The notes beneath the pieces were generated by a model. The model searched no databases, was not told the DNA's origin, and saw nothing but the letters and a program-made list of their open reading frames with translations. A stretch of 26,779 nucleotides of DNA from Chthoniobacterales bacterium (GTDB taxonomy: Bacteria; Verrucomicrobiota; Verrucomicrobiia; Chthoniobacterales; UBA10450), in contig JAICXG010000008.1 of NCBI GenBank assembly GCA_025980625.1, positions 1 to 26,779 on the forward strand, given 5' to 3'. Of the stretch, positions 8,198 through 14,334 are shown piece after piece. Both the position numbers and the translations under genes were made by a program. How positions within the stretch are numbered: position 1 is the stretch's first letter; each line of letters begins with the position of its first letter.

Positions 8198-9907
8198 ATG
8201 GGGCTGACCGAATACCGACGCAAACGCGACTTCACGGTCACGGCCGAGCCGAGCGGGTCAAAGAAGCCGCGGCCGAAACGCGTTGCAGGGGCATCGCGCT
8301 TCGTCATTCAAAAACATGATGCCAGCCGGCTCCATTACGATTTCCGCCTCGAGATGGACGGCGTGTTGAAATCGTGGGCGGTGCCCAAAGGACTGCCGTG
8401 GAAGCGCGGCGAGAAACATCTTGCAGTCGAGGTCGAGGATCACCCGATCGATTACAAAGATTTTGAAGGTGTGATCCCGGAAGGAAACTACGGCGGCGGG
8501 ACAGTGATGGTCTGGGACCGTGGCAATTATTATGTCCACGGCGAGAAGCCACTCGAGGCGCTCGAGGAAGGTCGCATCCACATGGTGCTCGAAGGGGAGA
8601 AAGCCAGGGGCGACTGGGCGTTGATTCGCACCCGGAGCGATCGCGGAAAGAATCAGTGGCTGCTTTTGAAAAGCGACGCCGACGTCAAACCGATTTCGGC
8701 CAAGCACGACGACCAATCGGTCAAGACCGGCCGCACGATGCAGCAGATCGCGCGCGATCGGGACGCCGAATGGCAATCAAACCGAGCCAGCGACGGCAGC
8801 GAGAGCCCACAGAATTCGTTGCGCGAGCGAATTCGCAAAGCGGTCGTCCGCCGCGACGCGAGTCGGAAGAAGAAATCTGCGCCTGCCGCGAAAGTTGGAA
8901 ACGCGATCACTCTTCTAGATTCATTGCCATCGGCCAAACCCGGTTTTGTCCCGGCGATGAAACCGAAGCTGGTCGAAACGCCGCCCACGAGCGGCGACTG
9001 GATTTACGAGCTTAAGTTCGACGGCTTCCGCATCCTTGCGGTGAAGTCCGGCGCGAAAGTGAAATTGATTTCGCGCAACGAAAACGACCTGACGAAAAAA
9101 TTCCAGGAGATCGCGGACGCGATCGCTCAGCTCCCGTGCGAGGAATGCGTGATCGACGGCGAAATCGTCGCGCTCGACGAGCAAGGCCATTCCTCTTTTC
9201 AACTCCTGCAAAACTACGAGATGGAAGGCCGCGCGACGCCTCTCTACTACTACGTCTTCGACCTGCTCCAGCTCGACGGAAAGAAGCTGACCGGACTTCC
9301 CCTAACGAGCCGGAAGCAAATGCTTCGCCAACTCTGCGGCGCAGCCGGCGATCCGATCCGTTACTCCGCAGAACTCGGCGAGGATCCGGCGGCGCTGCTT
9401 CATGAAGTGAAAAAGCGCGGCCTCGAGGGGATCATCGGAAAACTGGCCAACTCCGTTTACGAACCGGACCGGCGGAGCGGCGCGTGGATCAAAATCAAGA
9501 GCCGCAACGAGCAGGAATTCGTGATCGGCGGTTACACGCCGCCGGCCGGGGCGCGGAAACATTTTGGGGCGCTGCTTGTCGGCTACTACGAGCAGGGAAA
9601 GCTCTGTTTCGCCGGCAAGGTTGGCACCGGCTTCGACACCAAAATGCTCGCGCTTCTGCACAAAAAAATGAAATCGGAAGAGCGCGCCGATTGTCCATTT
9701 GTCGACCTGCCGTCAAAGCACGCCGGCAAATGGTCGCAGGGGATCACCCCCGGGATGATGCGCAAAATGACCTGGATTAATCCGATCTTTGTTTGTCAGG
9801 TAAGATTCGCGGAATGGACGCGCGACCTGAAGCTGCGCGCCCCGGTTTTCCTGGGAATGCGCGAGGACAAGACAGCGCGCGAGGTGCATCGCGAAGCCCC
9901 CGCCTAA
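8198..9907 (+). CDS. LigD-type ATP-dependent DNA ligase with 3'-phosphoesterase domain
   Basis: This 569-residue protein belongs to the non-homologous end-joining ligase family. The N-terminal part (about residues 1-150) is the 3'-phosphoesterase domain ('MGLTEYRRKRDF', 'FVIQKHDASRLHYDFRLEMD', 'VPKGLPW', 'VEDHPIDYKDFEGVIPEGNYGGG'), with the His/Asp metal site in HDASRLHYDFRLE. After a basic linker comes the ligase core with the adenylation motif 'YELKFDGFR' (catalytic Lys), 'CVIDGEIVALD', 'GLEGIIGKLANSVYEP' and 'WIKIKSRNEQEFVIGG', then an OB-fold. The primase-polymerase domain of full LigD is absent. I start at the ATG at 8198 because 'MGLTEYRRKRDF' is the conserved beginning; a GTG at 8162 is possible. 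No Ku gene is in the window. Its TAA stop lies in a copy of the 9-mer repeat. Confidence 0.92.
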   Translation: MGLTEYRRKRDFTVTAEPSGSKKPRPKRVAGASRFVIQKHDASRLHYDFRLEMDGVLKSWAVPKGLPWKRGEKHLAVEVEDHPIDYKDFEGVIPEGNYGGGTVMVWDRGNYYVHGEKPLEALEEGRIHMVLEGEKARGDWALIRTRSDRGKNQWLLLKSDADVKPISAKHDDQSVKTGRTMQQIARDRDAEWQSNRASDGSESPQNSLRERIRKAVVRRDASRKKKSAPAAKVGNAITLLDSLPSAKPGFVPAMKPKLVETPPTSGDWIYELKFDGFRILAVKSGAKVKLISRNENDLTKKFQEIADAIAQLPCEECVIDGEIVALDEQGHSSFQLLQNYEMEGRATPLYYYVFDLLQLDGKKLTGLPLTSRKQMLRQLCGAAGDPIRYSAELGEDPAALLHEVKKRGLEGIIGKLANSVYEPDRRSGAWIKIKSRNEQEFVIGGYTPPAGARKHFGALLVGYYEQGKLCFAGKVGTGFDTKMLALLHKKMKSEERADCPFVDLPSKHAGKWSQGITPGMMRKMTWINPIFVCQVRFAEWTRDLKLRAPVFLGMREDKTAREVHREAPA

Positions 9908-9911
9908 CGAC

Positions 9912-9937
9912 TGCGCATTTGCGCTTCAGGATGCGCA
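9912..9937. terminator. candidate hairpin after the ligase gene
   Basis: TGCGCAT (9912-9918) and ATGCGCA (9931-9937) are a perfect 7-bp inverted repeat around a 12-base loop, starting 4 bases after the ligase stop. No long T run follows, so a terminator role is only plausible. Confidence 0.35.
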
Positions 9938-10026
9938 ACCAGTCATCCAACGAGTTGCGAACTTGTCTCCCGATGTGGAAATCGCCACGCGCAGGCCAGG
10001 GCACGATTGAGTTTCGAATCGAGTAA

Positions 10027-11301
10027 ATGACGCGACGCCCAAGTGATGCGCGCACGGTGCTTGTTTGCGGCGGAGGCATTGTCGGTCTCTCCATCGCCTA
10101 CTATTTGGGGCGCGCCGGTTTTTCGGTCACGGTTGTCGAGCGCAATTCAGAGAGCGCGGGTTCGTGCGCTTACGGCAGCGCTGGCTATGTCTCGCCCAGC
10201 CATGTCGTGCCGGTCGCGGCGCCGGGGATGGTTTGGCAGGGGTTGAAATGGATGCTGAGCTCGCGCAGTCCCTTTTACCTCAAGCCGCGGCTCGACCTCG
10301 ATTTGCTTCGCTGGAGTTGGTTATTTGCACGCAGCTGCACGGTGGCGCACATGCGCCGCGCGGCGCTGGTGCTGCGTGATCTTTGCCTGGCCAGCCGCCA
10401 GCTTTTTGTCGAACTGGCGGAGAAGACGGGCAACGCCTTTGAGCTGCGCACCGAAGGGCTGCTCAATCTCTGCAAAACAGAGGAGGGACTCGCGCACGAA
10501 GCAGGGCTTCTCGGCCGCATCGCGAACGAGCTCGGGATCGAAGCCCGTGTCCTCAATGCAAAAGAAACCGCGGAGATGGAATCGGGGGCGCGCCTCGACG
10601 TTGTCGGCTCCATCTATTTCCCGATCGACGCTCACCTCACGCCGGCGAAATTGGTCGCGACCCTGATCGCGCTGCTGAAAGAGCAGGGTGTAAATTTCCA
10701 CTGGAATACAAGCGTCGTCGGCTGGAAGGCTGCGAGCGGACGGGTGACGAGCGTGTCGACCACTGCCGGCGAACTGGTCGCCGATGAGTACGTGCTCGCG
10801 ACCGGTTCGTGGGCAGGGGAAACCATGCGCGGCCTCGGGATCGATCTGCCGATGCAGCCGGGCAAAGGCTATAGCCTAACGATCGAGCGGCCGCGCTTCC
10901 AGTTCACCAAACCGATGATCCTGACCGAGTATCGCGTCGCTGTGACTCCGTTAGGCGAGCGGCTGCGCTTCGGCGGCACGATGGAACTGAGTGGGCACAG
11001 CCGCGCGGTCTTGCCCGAGCGGGTCGAGCAAATCAAGCTCGCGGCGCAATCATACTTTCCGGATTTTTCCCCTGAAGACTTCGCCAGGATTGAACCGTGG
11101 TTCGGTTATCGGCCGATGTCGCCCGATGGAATGCCATATCTCGGCCGCATCGCTGGCTTCTCGAATCTTACTGCCGCGTCCGGTCACGCCATGCTTGGTG
11201 TGACGCTCGCTCCCATTACCGGCCTGCTCGTCGCAGAGATCCTGAGCGGCCAACGGCCGAGCATCGACCTGAGCCTGCTGAATCCGAATCGCTTCGCCTG
11301 A
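10027..11301 (+). CDS. FAD-dependent D-amino-acid dehydrogenase-like oxidoreductase
   Basis: A 424-residue flavoprotein of the DAO superfamily, closest in pattern to D-amino-acid dehydrogenase (DadA). The Rossmann dinucleotide motif 'VLVCGGGIVGLSIAYYLGRA' is at residues 12-31, ending in the acidic 'VVER'. 'GSAGYVSPSHVVPVAAPGMV' is the DadA-like block after it. The C-terminal FAD contact is 'GYRPMSPDGMPYLGRI' with 'NLTAASGHAMLGVTLAPITG'. Such enzymes oxidise D-amino acids (commonly D-alanine) and pass electrons to the respiratory chain at the membrane. Length fits the family. No alanine racemase is adjacent, so the substrate is open; related proline or hydroxyproline oxidases are alternatives. 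No Shine-Dalgarno is evident. Confidence 0.85.
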   Translation: MTRRPSDARTVLVCGGGIVGLSIAYYLGRAGFSVTVVERNSESAGSCAYGSAGYVSPSHVVPVAAPGMVWQGLKWMLSSRSPFYLKPRLDLDLLRWSWLFARSCTVAHMRRAALVLRDLCLASRQLFVELAEKTGNAFELRTEGLLNLCKTEEGLAHEAGLLGRIANELGIEARVLNAKETAEMESGARLDVVGSIYFPIDAHLTPAKLVATLIALLKEQGVNFHWNTSVVGWKAASGRVTSVSTTAGELVADEYVLATGSWAGETMRGLGIDLPMQPGKGYSLTIERPRFQFTKPMILTEYRVAVTPLGERLRFGGTMELSGHSRAVLPERVEQIKLAAQSYFPDFSPEDFARIEPWFGYRPMSPDGMPYLGRIAGFSNLTAASGHAMLGVTLAPITGLLVAEILSGQRPSIDLSLLNPNRFA

Positions 11302-11360
11302 GATGGTCCCACCCTTCGGGAACGAGTTTGCAAGCACCGCGCAGAGGTCGATATTCAGGA

Positions 11361-12122
11361 GTGATCTTCGCCAGTGCAACCGGGCAGGTAAAGAATCGGC
11401 AGCGCGGCTTCGGACGACTCGCAACCGTGCTTATCTTCGCGCTACCGTTGCTTGCTTTATCGTTTGCTTCCTGCGCCAGACACGAATCGGAAGCGGAACG
11501 CAACGCGGAAATCGATCGTCGCGTCGATGAGCGACTCCGGGCCGAACGTTATGCGGCGCAGGAACAACGGCTCGCAGATCGCCAGGCTGCGTTCGCGACC
11601 CGGGAGAAACTTCTCGCCGCTCAGGAAGCTTCCTTTGCTAACCTTAATGCTTCCACCGCGCCCGCCAGTGACTCGATTCCCGCGGACTCGGCCGCAGATC
11701 TGAGTGCTCAGCCGTATGCCGATTCCTACGCCGCCTATCCTCAACTGATTTATAGTCAACCCAACAATATTCCCTACCCGGATGACTATGGCTACGGCTG
11801 GGACTACGGGCCGGATTTTGTCGATAGCCCTTATTGCTATCTCCCCACGACTTCCTTCATAACTGTCATTACCCAAAATCCCAGGACCTTTCAGCCGCGT
11901 CGCAATCGCACTGATCCGCGATTGCGTCCGCCTATCCTCACTCAGCGTCAGCCTAACGTTGGATTCCGGCCCGTCGTCCACCGCCGACCCGATCCGGCCA
12001 CACGCGTGATGCCCGGTGGGCCGGGCCGAAGCATTGGCCAGCCGCCAGTTCGCACCGGCGGCGGCAATCAAGTGGTAAATCGCCGTCGCACCGCCAAGCC
12101 TTTGCTTCACGCACAGCCTTAA
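11361..12122 (+). CDS. putative lipoprotein, Tyr/Pro-rich, unknown
   Basis: I do not recognise this protein. The N-terminus ('RLATVLIFALPLLALSFASC') is a signal with a lipobox-like end, so it is probably lipid-anchored. Next comes a charged, Ala/Glu/Arg-rich helical stretch of about 50 residues ('EAERNAEIDRRVDERLRAER', then repeated 'LADRQAAF/LLAAQEASF' units) that could be a coiled coil, then a Tyr/Pro/Asp-rich part ('YPDDYGYGWDYGPDF') and a basic C-terminus. The start is uncertain: I use the GTG at 11361, just after AGGA, and a GTG at 11427 is possible. The frame is open further upstream but there it only shadows the flavoprotein gene. Its stop overlaps the stop of the convergent aldolase gene. 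Confidence 0.65.
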   Translation: MIFASATGQVKNRQRGFGRLATVLIFALPLLALSFASCARHESEAERNAEIDRRVDERLRAERYAAQEQRLADRQAAFATREKLLAAQEASFANLNASTAPASDSIPADSAADLSAQPYADSYAAYPQLIYSQPNNIPYPDDYGYGWDYGPDFVDSPYCYLPTTSFITVITQNPRTFQPRRNRTDPRLRPPILTQRQPNVGFRPVVHRRPDPATRVMPGGPGRSIGQPPVRTGGGNQVVNRRRTAKPLLHAQP

Positions 12123-12724
12123 GGCCGAGCGCGGTTGCGCGTTGTAGTCAGCGTATTGACTACCTGCCGCAAATCCGAACCGAAAGCGACAATGCCGTCT
12201 TTGTGGCCACCCATTGCGAAGATCTTGGTCTGGCGAACATCACCTGCACGCAAAAGTCGCATAACTTCCCGCGCCATCTCCGGTGTGCCGTAAGCCACAT
12301 CGGTGGCGGTGACAGACCCTCTCTCGCACAGCCAATGCCAAAGGGCGCGGTCATGCCCATGCGCCACCGCGCGAACGTCCGCGGCCATAGCGTAAACCGC
12401 GGCGTGAGTAAGTGACTCCGCGGAGGCAATCGTGCGACCCTCGCAGCGCAGCCAGTTGCGCTCGAAATCCCAGGCCGTCACCTTCGCATAGTGCTCCGGT
12501 CCTAAGTCTGACAACCCACCAGTGCCGGAGCCGGTGACGTAAAACGAATCATCGGCGCCATCCCGGACACTGACGTTGCCAAAACCGATCCCGTTCTCAT
12601 CCACACCCAGCAACCCCATCCGGGCTAACTCTTGTCGTGCGGCATTCAATTCTTCGAAAGCCGCAAACGGCCCCAACTCCACGCCATCGGATTCATAGTG
12701 AAACTTGACTGTGCCGGTTTCCAT
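12119..12724 (-). CDS. class II aldolase/adducin family protein, MtnB/Ald2-like
   Basis: A 201-residue class II aldolase-fold enzyme. Zn-site residues are visible as 'AHGHDRALW' (His-x-His) and a later His in 'MGGHKDGIVAFG'. The catalytic acidic position is in 'IASAESLTHAAVYA', and the phosphate-binding N-terminus is 'FGNVSVRD' followed by 'FYVTGSGTGGL'. Translated right after mtnA (TGATG overlap at 12722-12726), it should act on the MtnA product methylthioribulose-1-phosphate. It may be the dehydratase MtnB of methionine salvage, or the Ald2 aldolase of the MTA/5'-deoxyadenosine shunts, which cleaves the product to DHAP and an aldehyde. Adjacent mtnC, mtnD or mtnK genes would favour salvage; none is in the window. 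Confidence 0.85.
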   Translation of the reverse strand: METGTVKFHYESDGVELGPFAAFEELNAARQELARMGLLGVDENGIGFGNVSVRDGADDSFYVTGSGTGGLSDLGPEHYAKVTAWDFERNWLRCEGRTIASAESLTHAAVYAMAADVRAVAHGHDRALWHWLCERGSVTATDVAYGTPEMAREVMRLLRAGDVRQTKIFAMGGHKDGIVAFGSDLRQVVNTLTTTRNRARP

Positions 12725-13812
12725 CAGGGCGCGTGCTCCGGAAACATTGCGCAAATGCTTTTCTCGTTAGGCTGGCAAATCCCGCGCTCGGTGATGAGTC
12801 CGCTGATCAACCGCCGCGGCGTGACATCAAATCCGTAGTTCGCCGCCGGAGTTTTTTCCGGCGTGAGCCGCACCTCCACCATCTCGCCGGCGACCCAGCC
12901 ATCGGCGTGCTTTACCTCCTCCGGTCCACGTTGCTCGATCGGAATCTCCGCCAGGCCATCGCGCATCTTCCAATCGAAGGACGATGAGGGCAGCGCGACA
13001 TAGAACGGCACGTTGTTATCCTTGGCCGCAAGCGCTTTCAGGTAAGTGCCGATCTTATTCGCGACATCGCCGGTGTAGGTCGTGCGATCGGTTCCCACGA
13101 GCACGAGATCCACCTCGCCCCGCTGCATCAAATGACCACCGGTATTGTCAGCGATGACGGTGTGCGGCACGCCGTGTTCGCCCAACTCCCACGCGGTCAG
13201 TTTCGCGCCCTGATTGCGCGGTCGTGTTTCATCTACCCAGACGTGCACCGGCACGCCCCGATCGTGCGCGGCGTAGATCGGCGCCGTCGCCGACCCGTAA
13301 TCGACAAAAGCGAGCCAGCCGGCGTTGCAATGTGTGAGCACATTCACTGGGCGACCACTTTTTCCGCGCGCGAGCCTTTCGAGTAACTGCAGTCCATGGA
13401 TCCCGATTTGCCGGCAATGTTCTGCATCCTCATTGGCGATTGCTTCCGCCGTCTCGCGAGCGAGCGAGACTTTTTCGGGGACTGTCCCGCCGCTCGCGAT
13501 CCGCGCCAATTGACGCTCGATCGCCCAGGCGAGATTCACCGCCGTCGGACGCGTCGCGCGCAAACGTTCCGCCGCGGCGGTTAACGCCATTCCCGCCAAC
13601 ATTCCCAGATACATCCCGTAACCCGCAGCCGCGCCGATCAGGCCCGCCCCACGCACGTGCATGTCTCTGATCGCCTCCGCCATCTGCTCGACCGTACCCA
13701 CCTCCTCGATGACAAAGCGGTGCGGCAAAGCCCGTTGATCGATTAATTGCACGACCTCGGGGTCATTGGCTTTCAGCCAAATCGTCCGGTAATGCTGCCC
13801 TGCGACATTCAT
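12724..13812 (-). CDS. mtnA: S-methyl-5-thioribose-1-phosphate isomerase MtnA
   Basis: MtnA converts the aldose 5-methylthioribose-1-phosphate to methylthioribulose-1-phosphate in recycling of the nucleoside by-product of S-adenosylmethionine. The 362-residue protein carries 'DMHVRGAGLIGAAAGYGMYL' (RGA motif), the catalytic Cys in 'VLTHCNAGWLAFVDYGSA', the catalytic Asp in 'VGTDRTTYTGDVANKIGTY', and 'VDETRPRNQGAKLTAWEL', all characteristic of MtnA within the eIF2B-like isomerase family. The same family also accepts 5-deoxyribose-1-phosphate. The gene heads a two-gene minus-strand operon; its TGA overlaps the ATG of the aldolase gene. The upstream gap to padR is 184 bp. Confidence 0.95.
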   Translation of the reverse strand: MNVAGQHYRTIWLKANDPEVVQLIDQRALPHRFVIEEVGTVEQMAEAIRDMHVRGAGLIGAAAGYGMYLGMLAGMALTAAAERLRATRPTAVNLAWAIERQLARIASGGTVPEKVSLARETAEAIANEDAEHCRQIGIHGLQLLERLARGKSGRPVNVLTHCNAGWLAFVDYGSATAPIYAAHDRGVPVHVWVDETRPRNQGAKLTAWELGEHGVPHTVIADNTGGHLMQRGEVDLVLVGTDRTTYTGDVANKIGTYLKALAAKDNNVPFYVALPSSSFDWKMRDGLAEIPIEQRGPEEVKHADGWVAGEMVEVRLTPEKTPAANYGFDVTPRRLISGLITERGICQPNEKSICAMFPEHAP

Positions 13813-13968
13813 TCTTAGAGTGTGCTGCTCAGCATTACACTGCCCGCGTGTCTCCGCTACAAAGGAGATGCCCGCACAACATAACGCTGTGCAGATGCGA
13901 CGTTCTAATCGCGAGCAGTCACGGTCGGCAGGTCCTCCCTTGACAATCTAGGCGACACAGGCGAAGGG

Positions 13969-13991
13969 CTCACCCAGACGTTCTGGGTGAG
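13969..13991. promoter_or_regulatory. perfect palindrome just before padR, possible operator
   Basis: CTCACCCAGA (13969-13978) and TCTGGGTGAG (13982-13991) are exact 10-bp inverted repeats around CGT, ending five bases before the padR ATG. The GGGTGAGG within it could act as a weak ribosome site, so a repressor bound here, or an mRNA hairpin, could block expression. PadR regulators commonly control their own operon, so autoregulation is a reasonable inference. It is not the ATGT/ACAT pattern known for some PadR proteins. Confidence 0.6.
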
Positions 13992-13996
13992 GCGTT

Positions 13997-14329
13997 ATGG
14001 CAAAGGAAAAATCCGATCTTCTTTACGGCACGCTCGACATGCTGATTCTGCGCGCCCTGCAACACGACCCGCGGCATGGACTTGGGATCGCGGATCGCAT
14101 TCACCAAATCTCGCAGGATGCGCTACGGGTGGAACAAGGCTCGCTTTATCCCGCCCTCTACCGTCTGGAGGCACAGGGATGGATCAAGGCGGAGTGGGGC
14201 CTTTCCGACAACAACCGCAAGGCGCGCTTCTACACCTTGACCGGCAAAGGCCGGAAACAACTGGCCGCGGAACGAGAACACTGGACGCGGATCGCGGCCG
14301 GCATCAATCGAGTGCTGGCCAATGCCTAA
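13997..14329 (+). CDS. PadR family transcriptional regulator
   Basis: A 110-residue winged-helix repressor of the PadR family. 'DLLYGTLDMLILRALQHDPRHGLGIADRI' is the family's N-terminal helix pair. 'RVEQGSLYPALYRLEAQGWI' is the recognition helix with the conserved GSLYPAL. 'KARFYTLTGKGRKQL' is the wing. It is the short form with little C-terminal dimerisation domain, as usual for PadR genes paired with MacB/ADOP permeases. The permease ATG follows the stop after five bases, so the pair forms one operon and the permease is its likely target. A 23-bp palindrome lies immediately upstream. The TAA stop is inside a copy of the 9-mer repeat. Confidence 0.95.
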   Translation: MAKEKSDLLYGTLDMLILRALQHDPRHGLGIADRIHQISQDALRVEQGSLYPALYRLEAQGWIKAEWGLSDNNRKARFYTLTGKGRKQLAAEREHWTRIAAGINRVLANA

Positions 14330-14334
14330 CGAAC

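Noticed and set aside
11097..11360. N-terminal extension of the Tyr/Pro-rich lipoprotein
   Set aside because: It is a shadow of the flavoprotein gene; the signal sequence lies after 11361.
13940..13945. TTGACA as a -35 element for padR
   Set aside because: No acceptable -10 hexamer lies 16-18 bases downstream.
13987..14334. N-terminal extension of the ADOP permease
   Set aside because: It overlaps padR in another frame; the conserved prefix of the permease begins at the ATG at 14335.
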